Assembly (NCBI RefSeq): GCF_009712225.1
Contig: NZ_WASP01000005.1
Coordinates: 237,239-301,238 of the forward strand
Reading direction: 5' to 3'
Origin: Desulfovibrio sp.
GTDB taxonomy: Bacteria > Desulfobacterota > Desulfovibrionia > Desulfovibrionales > Desulfovibrionaceae
DNA length: 64,000 nt
Under the pieces are notes generated by a model. That model did no database searches and was not told where the DNA came from. It worked only from the letters and a program-made list of their open reading frames with translations. Made by a program: the position numbers and the translations under genes. Positions 8,860-17,412 of this stretch are shown one piece after another. Every line of letters starts with the position of its first letter. Positions within the stretch are counted from its first letter, which is position 1.

Positions 8860-9138
8860 GCCGCCACCAGTGTGCGCAACTATTATAATTATCTAAAATA
8901 TATGATTATATTTTATATGATTGATGTGCGTAATCTGGCCGTTGCAGGTGGGTTGCCGGTGTGTGCCCTTCTGCGGGGCGGATTGCAGGTAGTGTGCGCA
9001 AGGCGAAATTGTGCCAGTAGAAAATGTGCAAAACTCAATTAACTATTATTAATTATTTGCTTTATTGCGCACATTTTCGCGCACATTTGCGCATGTCTGG
9101 CAACCTCATGCCGGGGCTGCGGCCAGGGAGGCGGGCGC
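8860..9138. promoter_or_regulatory. AT-rich gene-free segment with repeated TGTGCGCAA sites
   Basis: This stretch contains no supportable gene. It holds TGTGCGCAA at 8871-8879 and 8993-9001, the exact inverse TTGCGCACA at 9065-9073, and degenerate copies at 9078-9085 and 9087-9093. The sites are separated by strongly AT-rich DNA around 8880-8925 and 9010-9065. The arrangement looks like a cluster of binding sites for one protein; which protein is unknown. Confidence 0.4.
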
Positions 9139-9183
9139 AAAAAAAGCAGCGCACGTGAAAGGAAAATTCACCCGCGCGCTGCC
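9139..9183 (-). terminator. Terminator of sfsA
   Basis: On the minus strand a hairpin GCAGCGCGC..GGTGAA / TTCAC..GCGCTGC runs straight into seven Ts. It lies 134 nt beyond the sfsA stop. Confidence 0.75.
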
Positions 9184-9316
9184 CAAAAAACACGCCTGAA
9201 AACCAGACGCAAAAATTGTGCGTAATTATGTCATTATGCTGTTATGTTTGGAAAATTTAATTTGATCAAACTGTTCGTAATGTCTGTGGTGTTCATAACT
9301 GCCAGCCTTGTTTTCA

Positions 9317-10132
9317 TCATGGCAGCTGGGGGCGCACGGGCAGCAGCTGCCCCAGGTCAATACCCGCTGGGCTGACCAGCGCGCGGAAGGGGTACATTTC
9401 TACCCCGGCGTGCAAGGCCTCATAAAAAAGGGCGGCATAGGCCGGATCAATAAAATCTGCCGGCGCAAAACATGTGCCGTCGGGCCGCTGCACAAGGTAG
9501 AACATGGCCGCGCGCTCGCCGCTGGCCACGATATCCATAAGTTCGCGCAGGTGTTTTTGCCCGCGTTCGCTGGCGGCATCGGGAAAGCAGGCGGCATCGT
9601 CCTCGACCATGGTGACGTTTTTGCACTCCACCCACAGGGGCGGCAGGTTGGGGCCGGTGAGCAGACCATCCAGCCTGCTTTGTCCGCGTTTGGCCTCGCG
9701 CACAAGGCTGGTGTAACCCTGCGCAAAGAGCAGGCGATGGGCGTGAAAGGCCGCCTCAAGCATGCGGTTGGGCGTGCTGGTGTTGACGCCCACCCAGAAC
9801 CCGCAGGGCGCGGGCTCGCCCTCCGGCTGTTGCTGCGGCTCTGGCACGGCCCTGCGCTCCAGCCATACGCATTCCTGCGTGTATTTGAGCTTGCGGTCGG
9901 GGTTGCTGGCCGGGGATGCCAGCACCGGGGCGCCCGGCAGGCACAGGCCCAGCATGCTGCCAGAATTGTTGCTGTGCACCCACAGGTCTGCGCCCTGATG
10001 TTGCAAAAGCACGCTAAAGCGCTTGCGGCGTTGCACAAAGGCGGCCACAAGGCAGTGCGGCGGCAGGGGCAGCAGGGGCGCAACCCCGGCTGCGGGCGGG
10101 TTCAAACCCGCATGTTTGCTTTCAGAGCTCAT
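9317..10132 (-). CDS. sfsA: SfsA family DNA/RNA nuclease-like protein
   Basis: The protein has 271 residues, slightly longer than typical SfsA (about 235). SfsA was named for stimulating maltose use in E. coli. The family has an OB-like N-terminal domain and a PD-(D/E)XK-type nuclease fold; its true role is unsettled. [12 protein letters not shown] near the start, the HSNNSGSM motif, [10 protein letters not shown], the LDGLL...WVECKNVT segment (putative nuclease-fold Asp and Glu/Lys) and the [16 protein letters not shown] segment all match SfsA. Ribosome-binding site is weak (GGGG). Divergent from the aminotransferase gene. Confidence 0.88.
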   Translation of the reverse strand: MSSESKHAGLNPPAAGVAPLLPLPPHCLVAAFVQRRKRFSVLLQHQGADLWVHSNNSGSMLGLCLPGAPVLASPASNPDRKLKYTQECVWLERRAVPEPQQQPEGEPAPCGFWVGVNTSTPNRMLEAAFHAHRLLFAQGYTSLVREAKRGQSRLDGLLTGPNLPPLWVECKNVTMVEDDAACFPDAASERGQKHLRELMDIVASGERAAMFYLVQRPDGTCFAPADFIDPAYAALFYEALHAGVEMYPFRALVSPAGIDLGQLLPVRPQLP

Positions 10133-10222
10133 TTACACCCCGTGGTGAAGCTGCTAAATACAGCCAGTTTGTGAGTAAGCCTGCCGATTACGGGTGCGTT
10201 GCATACGCCAAGGAGCCCCCTC

Positions 10223-11413
10223 ATGCAGATTTCAGACCGTCTGAGCAGTATCAAACCTTCTCTGACCCTCAGTGTCAACAGTCGCGCCCTTGAGCTGAAG
10301 GCTCAGGGGATTTCTGTCACCAGCCTTGCCGTGGGCGAGCCGGATTTTCCCACGCCCAAGCATGTTTGCGATGCGGCCAAGGCGGCCATTGACGACAATT
10401 TTTGCCGTTACACCGCCGTGCCGGGCATTCCCGAACTGCGCAAGGCTGCGGGCGCGTATTTTGAAAGAACCTACGGCGTGCCGGTTCCCATGGAATCCAT
10501 TGTTATCGGCGCGGGCGGCAAGCACTGCCTCTACAATTTCATGCAGGCCATGCTCAACCCCGGCGACGAGGTTCTTGTGCCTGCCCCCTACTGGCTCAGC
10601 TACCCCGATATGGTGATGCTGACCGGTGCGGTGCCTGTGCCTGTGCTGGCCGGGCCGGAGCAGGGCTTTAAGGTTACGCCCGCCATGCTTGAGGCGCATA
10701 CCACCGACAAGACCAAGCTGCTCATTCTGAATTCGCCCAGCAACCCAACCGGCGCGGTGTACACCGAGGCCGAATTCACGGCCATTATGGATTGGGCCAT
10801 CGCGCGCGGGCTGTTTGTGCTCTCTGACGAAATTTACGACCAACTTGTGTTTGCTCCTGCCAAGATGACCAGCGCCATCAGCTGGTTTGCGAAGTATCCC
10901 GAGCAGGTGGCCGTGCTTAACGGTCTTTCCAAGAGCTATGCCATGACGGGCTGGCGCGTGGGCTTTTTGGCCGCGCACCCCCTGTTGATCAAAAAGATAT
11001 CGGCCATGCAGGGCCACAGCACCTCAAACATCTGTTCCATCGCGCAGAAGGCGGGCCTTGCCGCCCTGACCGGCAACATGGAATGCGTGGACAAGATGCG
11101 CGAAGCCTTTGTGCGGCGGCGCGACCTGGCCATGAAGATCATTGAAGGCTGGCCCTTTGCCATCTGCCCCAAGCCCGACGGCGCGTTCTATCTGTTCTTG
11201 GACGTCTCCAAGTGCTATGGCGGCAGCGTGAACAACTCTACCGACCTGTGCACCCTGCTGCTCGACAAGGCCCACGTGGCCGTTGTGCCGGGCGCGGCCT
11301 TTGGCGACGACAAGTGCATCCGCTTCTCGTATGCCGTGGGCGACGACGTGCTCAAGGGCGCGCTGGAAAGCATTGGCGCGGTGCTGGCACAGTTGGCGGC
11401 TGAGCCTAAGTAA
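10223..11413 (+). CDS. Class I pyridoxal-phosphate aminotransferase (aspartate aminotransferase type)
   Basis: The protein has 396 residues and the fold type I architecture of class Ib aspartate aminotransferases. VGEPDFPTPKH marks the substrate-loop region, NSPSNPTGAVY the cofactor-ring contact, SDEIYDQLVF the PLP-binding aspartate, and SKSYAMTGWRVGF carries the Schiff-base lysine followed by the phosphate-binding arginine. The likely reaction is aspartate plus 2-oxoglutarate to oxaloacetate plus glutamate, though some family members act on aromatic or other amino acids. I moved the start to 10223 because AAGGAG lies 8 nt upstream. Monocistronic; immediately upstream of the tRNA-Ala island. 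Confidence 0.9.
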   Translation: MQISDRLSSIKPSLTLSVNSRALELKAQGISVTSLAVGEPDFPTPKHVCDAAKAAIDDNFCRYTAVPGIPELRKAAGAYFERTYGVPVPMESIVIGAGGKHCLYNFMQAMLNPGDEVLVPAPYWLSYPDMVMLTGAVPVPVLAGPEQGFKVTPAMLEAHTTDKTKLLILNSPSNPTGAVYTEAEFTAIMDWAIARGLFVLSDEIYDQLVFAPAKMTSAISWFAKYPEQVAVLNGLSKSYAMTGWRVGFLAAHPLLIKKISAMQGHSTSNICSIAQKAGLAALTGNMECVDKMREAFVRRRDLAMKIIEGWPFAICPKPDGAFYLFLDVSKCYGGSVNNSTDLCTLLLDKAHVAVVPGAAFGDDKCIRFSYAVGDDVLKGALESIGAVLAQLAAEPK

Positions 11414-11577
11414 GGCGGGACTGGTTGTTTGCCCTTGCTTTAGGCTGGGCGTAACCGTGCCTTAAAAAGCAAGCGAAGCCATGCTTGAAGCAAGGCGCAA
11501 AAACAGGCAGAAGCCGGGGTTGATGCAGGAGCAGGATTGGCGCGAAAACAGCTGCTGAAAAAAATTGCATAAATGTA

Positions 11578-11606
11578 TTGACAGTTAGGCCAGTTTTCGT
11601 CATTCT
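11578..11606 (+). promoter_or_regulatory. Promoter of tRNA-Ala copy 1
   Basis: TTGACA at 11578-11583 is followed after 17 nt by CATTCT at 11601-11606. Start would fall a few bases before the mature tRNA end at 11619. Confidence 0.6.
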
Positions 11607-11618
11607 GCTTTTCGCCGT

Positions 11619-11694
<76 letters not shown>

Positions 11695-11707
11695 GATAGG
11701 TAATTAA

Positions 11708-11742
11708 AACCCCCGATCATCGAAAGATGGTCGGGGGTTTTT
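11708..11742 (+). terminator. Palindromic terminator of tRNA-Ala copy 1 (repeat unit R1)
   Basis: AACCCCCGATCATC, a GAAA loop and GATGGTCGGGGG are followed by TTTTT. Close variants of this terminator recur at 14272, 16113, 26077, 27818 and 30134 and mark island junctions. Confidence 0.92.
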
Positions 11743-11772
11743 GCGTGCTTATAAACCTTTCGTGGAGGTGTG

Positions 11773-12594
11773 TTATTTGAGTTGTGCCAGTCTGCGCACC
11801 GATTTTTTAAGTTCTAAATTGTCTGCTCTCAAAGCTGCCATTTTTTCCATTAACTCAGACAAAACGACTCGGACATCGGTTGCGTATTCAAGGCATTTTT
11901 CATCGGTCAATCCATGGATGCCGATGCTGAGGGCTTTATGTATGAGCAATAATGGATTTTGTCCATCTATGAGAAGTGCTTGGGGTACTGCGGGTGCGGC
12001 TGTTTTTACAGCTTGTGAGAACTGATTTTGATTTTTTAGCTTTTCGAGACCATCAATCATCTCAGTATTACAAGGGTCAACTATTTTCGTGACTTCAATC
12101 ATTTTATCAAGCAATAACTTCCAGTTATTTTCTATAATTCTTCGGTAGTAACTAAAGGCACCAATACCAAGCCCTTGGTTTTCGGCTTGCCTACCCTGAA
12201 ACATAAGCGACTTATCATTACCAAGTAAGGCTAAAAGCTTCTTTGGGATAGGTTGTCCAAACGCTGGGAGTTCGCCAAATTTTATTACCGAAACTACCTT
12301 GTCATCACCGCAATCCGGAAATTCTATGGCATATATTTTTATATTATCACCACAGTGTCTGCATTTATATTTAAAGAAATATAAACTACCACTCTTATAA
12401 TATGGCGACCCTCCTATGCTGTCAAAAAACATATTTGCAGCGCAGGATCCATTGGGACAATACAAGTTAAGCCTAGGCAAATTTATATATTCATTCTGGT
12501 TGACTACATCGGATACGCGGACAGCATTGCTTGAAGGTGGATAGGATTCAAGAAACTCTTGCCAGCTTACTGGGCTTTCATTTACCTCAGGCAT
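11773..12594 (-). CDS. Zinc-ribbon protein with DUF4145-like region, hypothetical
   Basis: The protein has 273 residues from the ATG at 12594, chosen because CGGAG lies 10 nt upstream; a GTG further out has no such support. Two cysteine pairs, LYCPNGSC near residue 45 and KCRHCGD near residue 77, form a zinc ribbon. The following ENQGLGIGAFSYYRRIIEN segment resembles the helical DUF4145-type domain often linked to restriction and defence loci, and the C-terminus is a short coiled coil ending LKKSVRRLAQLK. Function unknown. It is the last of three minus-strand genes in island module 1, about 200 nt after the membrane protein gene. Confidence 0.7.
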   Translation of the reverse strand: MPEVNESPVSWQEFLESYPPSSNAVRVSDVVNQNEYINLPRLNLYCPNGSCAANMFFDSIGGSPYYKSGSLYFFKYKCRHCGDNIKIYAIEFPDCGDDKVVSVIKFGELPAFGQPIPKKLLALLGNDKSLMFQGRQAENQGLGIGAFSYYRRIIENNWKLLLDKMIEVTKIVDPCNTEMIDGLEKLKNQNQFSQAVKTAAPAVPQALLIDGQNPLLLIHKALSIGIHGLTDEKCLEYATDVRVVLSELMEKMAALRADNLELKKSVRRLAQLK

Positions 12595-12802
12595 ATTTAC
12601 TTTGCTCCGGATTATACTGTATGTGGAATGCACACAAGTCGTGCATCATGCTTACTCGTAGTTTGCAAGCATAGTGTTTAGATTTTTTCTGTGATGTCGC
12701 ACTAGGCAAGCATTAATGTGGAAAGAAATAAAACCTTTATTCCAAGAAAAATTTGCCACACGTAAAGCCCCGATAATTGCTAAAGCTGGGGGAGGTGTGA
12801 AG

Positions 12803-13276
12803 TTATTTGTTAGACTGATGGATTTGCTTTTTCTTGTTTAGCGCAATGAGAAAATCGTAATATTCAACATACATATTTGACAGTTTGAATGGTAAAATTG
12901 CTATATATGCTAGTGACATGCCAGAAATATATGCACAGGCTATATCAATAGCCCCTTTTAAAATATAGTTTAAAATAATTAGAGAGACGGATAATATTAA
13001 AATGAAACTAATCACAGTGCAAAATAGAATTCGTGATTGATATGTTTTTTTGAATGTTTGTAGAGATTTCCAATCCTCCCCTTGTAGTAGTGTAAGGCTA
13101 TGCCCTGCAAGTGTTATTACTGCTAAAATAAGCCCGCTAAATGCAGTAAATGTCCCCACTAACCAGCCAATCACATCTTTATCATTCAAGCCCTCTGAAA
13201 GCATCCAGGCAGCAAGACATCCACAAATAGTTGCTCCGATGTGGACGAATATCTTGCGGATGCTAATCGCTGCCAC
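12803..13276 (-). CDS. Small four-helix membrane protein, putative RexB-like partner
   Basis: The product has 157 residues with four predicted transmembrane helices (about 10-27, 35-58, 85-107 and 112-130) and a short basic cytoplasmic tail. The GTG start lies inside the end of the upstream gene (14-nt overlap), with AGGAAGG 8 nt before it, so translation is coupled. Size, topology, gene order and coupling to a roughly 300-residue soluble protein match the lambda RexA-RexB layout, in which RexB is a small ion-channel-like membrane protein. I see no sequence identity that proves this, so the role is an inference. Confidence 0.65.
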   Translation of the reverse strand: MAAISIRKIFVHIGATICGCLAAWMLSEGLNDKDVIGWLVGTFTAFSGLILAVITLAGHSLTLLQGEDWKSLQTFKKTYQSRILFCTVISFILILSVSLIILNYILKGAIDIACAYISGMSLAYIAILPFKLSNMYVEYYDFLIALNKKKQIHQSNK

Positions 13277-14186
13277 TGAAAAGACCTTCCTGTTCCCAGT
13301 CTTGTTTTTGTTTGATTAAGGCACTCCATGCCTCATCCCTGAAAACAGTTTTTCCGTAGGGTTTTAAGAATATTTTTTGCTTTCGCTGTAATTTGTCCGG
13401 TGTGATTTTCGAATTTTTCTTTGTTATAATACAGTATGGAGCGTAGTTGCTGGTAACAATAAGATCTTTTGCAAGGTGATAGAGAGCGGCCTGAGTTTCC
13501 GTATTTTGTTCAATTTTCCCAGATTGCTCAACAGATACAGTGACTTTTGCATGTGTATTTTTGTGCGCAATTGCATCAGCCATTGGTTTTTCATTACTAA
13601 AGGCAGCATAACTTATATTTGAAAAAAAGCCTTTGTGCGAGTCGTTAACTTCTGCTAGTTGCGCTGCGTAAGCTGCCGCAAAGACATCTATCCGCTTAAC
13701 TCCCTCGCCAAGGGCTTTAAGTGCCTGCGCGGGGAGAGCTGGCGCAAGGTAATATTCAGGAATTTCAGTATTCATTTCAGCAAAAAGGGCATCTAGATAT
13801 CCTTTTAGTGTTGAAGGGTGTGCCCGCAAGGCACAAATCAATATATGATTACCAAATAAAAGAGCATGGACATCACCATCCATAAAATCTTCATTCTCAG
13901 GAGCATTAATCAGACTGGGATTCGCCTTGGCTTGTCGGTTTGGCTTGGGGACTGTGTTGGCTGGTTCACCAGGTGTGCACACCGACACATTAAGCAGGAA
14001 CCCCTCTGTATATTCTTGACAGTCTAAGCAAGTGTATCTTTTGCCATTCCTATCAATACTGCGCTCTTCAAGGCTGCAAAAATTTTGGTGTGCAGATGTT
14101 GCCAATTTTTGCAGATTCATTGGCGTATCTTCATTTGCCGTAACAACACGTAAATAATGAATTGAGACTTCTTTATTTTTTCGCAT
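13263..14186 (-). CDS. Soluble protein of a coupled pair, putative RexA-like sensor
   Basis: The product has 307 residues and no membrane helix. The N-terminus (RKNKEVSIHYLRVVTANED) is a beta-rich segment, followed by a Cys-containing stretch (RYTCLDCQEY), a MDGDVHALLFGNHILICAL segment and a lysine-rich C-terminus. I do not recognise a domain with confidence. The general plan resembles RexA and other phage-exclusion sensors that act through a small membrane partner, which here is the overlapping downstream gene. GGGG precedes the ATG by 6 nt. Codon use is more AT-rich than in the flanking core genes, consistent with transfer. Confidence 0.65.
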   Translation of the reverse strand: MRKNKEVSIHYLRVVTANEDTPMNLQKLATSAHQNFCSLEERSIDRNGKRYTCLDCQEYTEGFLLNVSVCTPGEPANTVPKPNRQAKANPSLINAPENEDFMDGDVHALLFGNHILICALRAHPSTLKGYLDALFAEMNTEIPEYYLAPALPAQALKALGEGVKRIDVFAAAYAAQLAEVNDSHKGFFSNISYAAFSNEKPMADAIAHKNTHAKVTVSVEQSGKIEQNTETQAALYHLAKDLIVTSNYAPYCIITKKNSKITPDKLQRKQKIFLKPYGKTVFRDEAWSALIKQKQDWEQEGLFSGSD

Positions 14187-14271
14187 AATGAACCCCAGAT
14201 AAATTTTTAAAAAAGTACTAACATGATATAAAAAAGTAAATATTTTTTTGATAAAGGCGACTCTTACTTTC

Positions 14272-14304
14272 GCCCGACCATCTTTCGATGATCGGGGGTT
14301 TTAT
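14272..14304 (-). terminator. Palindromic terminator copy (R2)
   Basis: A copy of the tRNA-Ala terminator in minus orientation, CCCCCGATCATC-GAAA-GATGGTCGGG. The final GG/T tract is lost (GGGCGAAAG instead of GGGGGTTTTT), so it is degenerate on the 3' side. Confidence 0.8.
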
Positions 14305-14313
14305 TTACTTATC

Positions 14314-14358
14314 TGGTGGAGCTGAAGAGAATTGAACTCTTGACCTCTTGAATGCCAT
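14314..14358 (-). repeat. 45-nt tRNA-Ala 3' fragment (R2), candidate attachment site
   Basis: This matches the last 45 nt of tRNA-Ala(GGC), from the anticodon loop (ATGGCATTCAAGAGG...) to CCA, in minus orientation. The sequence diverges abruptly just 5' of ATGGCAT, exactly where the copy at 26019-26063 also diverges. It is not a functional tRNA because the acceptor 5' half and D arm are missing. The gene-free stretch 14187-14538 holds only this repeat and its terminator. Confidence 0.9.
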
Positions 14359-14538
14359 ACTAAGGCATCATGCCCCAAACCTTACATCACCTGCGTAATC
14401 AGGCTATTCACTGCATATTTTTCGTCAATTTTGATGTATTTCGATATCTTTTGCATATCTCAATCAGATTTTGTACTTTGACTGTGTGTATTCCAAACAC
14501 TTGATGTTCAATCGTATGACTTTAACCTGCCAGCGGCA

Positions 14539-15054
14539 CTATAATGGCCCCAGCATTCCGGTAAGCCCAATAAGCAGCCAGAGAAAAAATATTACAGGAG
14601 CAACAGCAGCAAGAAAAAAAAGCATGCAAATTGGTATCTTGAGCAACAAGGCGGCGCTTACCCGCGACCTGAAAACACACAGGTACAGCAGCAGTGCAAG
14701 GCCAAAGGACACCGCCGCCCCCTGAAAGGGAATAATTACCGTGCTGGCCGTCCAGGCATTCTCCTTCTCAAAGCCCATGAAAGCAGTGAGCCACTGGGCA
14801 CCTTTTGGCCATATTTCCTCTGCTCCACCCAAAAAAAAGGCAGCTACATAAAACCAGATATTTTTATGCATCTTAAAAAGAGGCAAAAAAATTACTACAC
14901 CAATAGCTCCAATTTCCTGAACGAAGTAACCATCATTTCTGGAAAGTGCGAACCATCCCAGACAGGTAAAGATCAATGTGATTAAAACAGGCCAATATTC
15001 CTTCCATCCAGCCAGCATATGGGCTTCTATTTTCGCATCTGTTGGAAATTGCAT
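14539..15054 (-). CDS. Hypothetical membrane protein, possible immunity protein
   Basis: The protein has 171 residues and about five hydrophobic helices, at roughly 17-33, 42-58, 64-80, 100-120 and 130-165. The start at 15054 is favoured by GAGGG 5 nt upstream. I recognise no family. It is divergent from the candidate NC-type hydrolase at 15318, with 263 nt between them, and lies in the same island module bounded by repeat copies R2 and R3. A membrane immunity or export role is possible but only suggested by position. Confidence 0.6.
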   Translation of the reverse strand: MQFPTDAKIEAHMLAGWKEYWPVLITLIFTCLGWFALSRNDGYFVQEIGAIGVVIFLPLFKMHKNIWFYVAAFFLGGAEEIWPKGAQWLTAFMGFEKENAWTASTVIIPFQGAAVSFGLALLLYLCVFRSRVSAALLLKIPICMLFFLAAVAPVIFFLWLLIGLTGMLGPL

Positions 15055-15317
15055 GTAAACCCTCAATCGCTTTTATGTACTTTGCCCGGCCATGCTCAAG
15101 TGTGGAAAAAAACATAAAAATGTTTCCAGTAAGTGCAAAAAAATTGCAGTTTGTCCTGCCTTAGTATCTGTGCTGAATTATAACCATCTGGATTTTTTTT
15201 ATTGGCAACTGCCCTCATTCGCCACAATGAAAAGAACCAAATAACTGCCGAAACGTTTCAGTCTTACAAAAGCGCCCGCCTCTGCTATACCACTTCCAAA
15301 CCTTTTAAGGAGGCAAC

Positions 15318-15998
15318 ATGGCAGGGAACAATCTCAATTCCAGAAACATGGGGCACGATGTCTCAGATCAGCCGCGTTTGAGCAACGGGCAATTCACTTT
15401 CAAAGGATTTGCAACGGCGGCAACCATGTCATCGCATAGGCAGCAGGCAGCGCTTGAGGCCCCCATGCCTGTTTCGCAAAATGCTCCGCTGCAGGAACGC
15501 ATGTATCCAGCTAGCGTTGCTGATGTAGTAAAAAAACATGCTCAGAACGGGCATTCAACCTTGCAGCAGTATTCTCCAGACCCTGATGCAGCTATTCCCT
15601 ACTATCGCATGGGAGTAAGGGAACTTGGGTTCTCTGGTGGCTCAAAATGGTATGGGCAAAGAATTCCATCAACGGATTTACACTATGAGCACATGCATTT
15701 TGTGGGCAGCGAGGGAAGCAATTTTGGCTTAACCTTAGGCGGTATTTTCTATGAATCACTTCCAGACTTAAACAACTATCAAGTAGAAGCCCCAAAGTAT
15801 CGCAAGGAATATATTGACATGGCAAAGAATGATATTGGTGAAGCATGGAAAGAAAGAAAAATATTAGAGCGATTCAGCCAAGAATATAATCCGTTTGTCT
15901 ACAAGGCGACGACGTATAACTGCCAGCACTATTTTGCTGAAGTTCTCAAACAGGCACAAAAGTACGAAACAAGAGAAAAGCCGCTCGTGCTGCCTTAA
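15318..15998 (+). CDS. Putative NC-type (LRAT/NlpC-like) cysteine hydrolase, possible toxin
   Basis: The protein has 226 residues with no signal peptide. The low-complexity polar N-terminus (about 1-75) is followed by a compact domain with LHYEHMHFVGSEGSNFGLTL near residues 120-139 and TYNCQHYFAEVLKQA near residues 197-211. The NCxH arrangement after an upstream histidine-rich strand resembles the catalytic centre of LRAT-like permuted NlpC/P60 hydrolases (NCEHF in LRAT). The match is by motif only. AAGGAGG lies 4 nt before the ATG, giving strong initiation. The lone gene faces away from a membrane protein, so an effector/immunity pairing is conceivable; a housekeeping role is not excluded. 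Confidence 0.6.
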   Translation: MAGNNLNSRNMGHDVSDQPRLSNGQFTFKGFATAATMSSHRQQAALEAPMPVSQNAPLQERMYPASVADVVKKHAQNGHSTLQQYSPDPDAAIPYYRMGVRELGFSGGSKWYGQRIPSTDLHYEHMHFVGSEGSNFGLTLGGIFYESLPDLNNYQVEAPKYRKEYIDMAKNDIGEAWKERKILERFSQEYNPFVYKATTYNCQHYFAEVLKQAQKYETREKPLVLP

Positions 15999-16112
15999 AA
16001 ACGGAATTCACCTTTTCGCGCAATAGGCTAAATCCCGTGGATAATGGTACGTTATGGGCTTATGCATGGCAATGGAAATATTTATTTCTGCATAACCAGC
16101 AAGCCATAACAA

Positions 16113-16168
16113 TACCCCCGACCATTTATCAATGATCGGGGGTTTTACTTACCTATCTGGTGGAGCTG
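16113..16168 (-). repeat. tRNA-Ala terminal 11 nt plus terminator (R3)
   Basis: In minus orientation the last 11 nt of tRNA-Ala (CAGCTCCACCA, 16158-16168) are followed by the same 15-nt spacer type and the palindromic terminator CCCCCGATCATT-GATA-AATGGTCGGGGG. Upstream of CAGCTCC the sequence is unrelated to tRNA, so this is a shorter relic than R2 or R4. Confidence 0.85.
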
Positions 16169-16245
16169 GATGTCGCTAAACTCGCGCTCCTGAAGTTCAC
16201 CCTAGCTTGCCGCATGCGATCTTGCCTGCCTTAAAGAGGCGCGGT

Positions 16246-17412
16246 TTATCCTCCCGACCTTTCAAGCAGCATGCGGTAAAACTTGCTGTTTGTGATGCTG
16301 GCAAGCTCAGAGGAAACAAGCACCCTGTTGATGCTCACCTGTTCATTCTGCGCAAGTTTGAGATAGTAGGGGGAGTATGGGCGGTCTTTTTTCTGTATGA
16401 CAAGCACCGTGGGCTTGAGGGGGGCGTGCTGGTCCTGCTGGCACACAATGCCGGTGGTGTCGTTGGAGAGGTGAACCACCGTACCCACAGGAAAAATGCC
16501 CACCAGCTTGATGAACTGTTCCGCCAGCCCCGGCTTCCACGCCTGACCAGAGCTTTTGAACAGCTTTTTTACTGCCTGCGAGGGCGGAATGGCGTTTTTG
16601 TATACCCGCGAAGATGTCAGTGCGTCGTACACGTCGCAAATGGAAATAATGCCGCCGTGCAGGCTTATCTCGTCGCCCGCAAGCTTGTGTGGGTATCCCG
16701 TGCCATCGTGCCTCTCATGGTGGTGCAAAATGCCATCAAGAATAACTGGGTTTGTCCAGGGCAGGTCTTTCAGGTTGTCATGCCCGCGTTTGACATGCGA
16801 GCGGATGATGTTTGTTTCCTGCTGGCTGAGGCTGCGCGGGGCGTTCAAAACCTGCTGCGGCACAAAGGCCTTGCCGTAGTCATGAAACAGCCCGGCCATG
16901 CCGGTATTGAAGGTTTCGTCTTCGTCCAGCCCCAGAAACCGCGAAAAGGCGATGGAAAAAATGGCAACGTTGATGCTGTGCCGGTAGGTATAATCGTTTG
17001 TTTTCTTGATTGTTGTGATGAGCAGCAGGGCGTTGAAATTGCGGTGCAGGCTGTGCACGATCTCGTTTACAAATCCACGCAGGGTAGAAACCTCGATGGC
17101 TCCCACCTTTTTTTCCTGCATAAGGTTTTTGATGTAACTGAATGCATCAAAGTACAGATCGCGGGCGCGGCACAGTTCTTCGGCCAGCGGGGTTTGCGCG
17201 TCATGCAGGGGTTCGGAGTGGGTTAGCTGCGATTTTTCCGGGTCGTAGTAGGCCTCTGTGTAGCCGCTGGCAATGATGTGCCTGATTTCTTCGGCGCTTT
17301 TGATCAGGCCAGGTTTGCCGTAGACATACGGGGCATTTATCCATGAAGTGGTAGGCGCAACTATCATCATTCCCTGACGTAGCTGCGACACGCTGATCTT
17401 GACCGGCTTCAT
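16246..17412 (-). CDS. DUF3391/HD-GYP domain protein (c-di-GMP phosphodiesterase family)
   Basis: The product has 388 residues from the ATG at 17412 (GGGGGA 5 nt upstream). The N-terminal domain (MKPVKISVSQLRQGMMI...) is DUF3391-like, and the HD-GYP domain spans about residues 125-300 with YRHSINVA, the metal-binding LFHDYGKAF, HVKRGHDNL and HHERHDGTGYP signature motifs. HD-GYP enzymes hydrolyse cyclic di-GMP to GMP. The C-terminal 80 residues form a small variable domain. It is a paralog of the protein at 18002-19174, encoded divergently, and lies inside the tRNA island, which suggests duplication or acquisition with the island. Confidence 0.88.
   Translation of the reverse strand: MKPVKISVSQLRQGMMIVAPTTSWINAPYVYGKPGLIKSAEEIRHIIASGYTEAYYDPEKSQLTHSEPLHDAQTPLAEELCRARDLYFDAFSYIKNLMQEKKVGAIEVSTLRGFVNEIVHSLHRNFNALLLITTIKKTNDYTYRHSINVAIFSIAFSRFLGLDEDETFNTGMAGLFHDYGKAFVPQQVLNAPRSLSQQETNIIRSHVKRGHDNLKDLPWTNPVILDGILHHHERHDGTGYPHKLAGDEISLHGGIISICDVYDALTSSRVYKNAIPPSQAVKKLFKSSGQAWKPGLAEQFIKLVGIFPVGTVVHLSNDTTGIVCQQDQHAPLKPTVLVIQKKDRPYSPYYLKLAQNEQVSINRVLVSSELASITNSKFYRMLLERSGG

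Noticed and set aside
8767..9042. A 91-codon plus-strand frame after ogt
   Set aside because: It starts in the terminator T tract and has low-complexity composition in AT-rich DNA.
14341..14400. A third tRNA-Ala gene
   Set aside because: Only the 3' 45 nt are present; the 5' acceptor strand and D arm are replaced by unrelated sequence.
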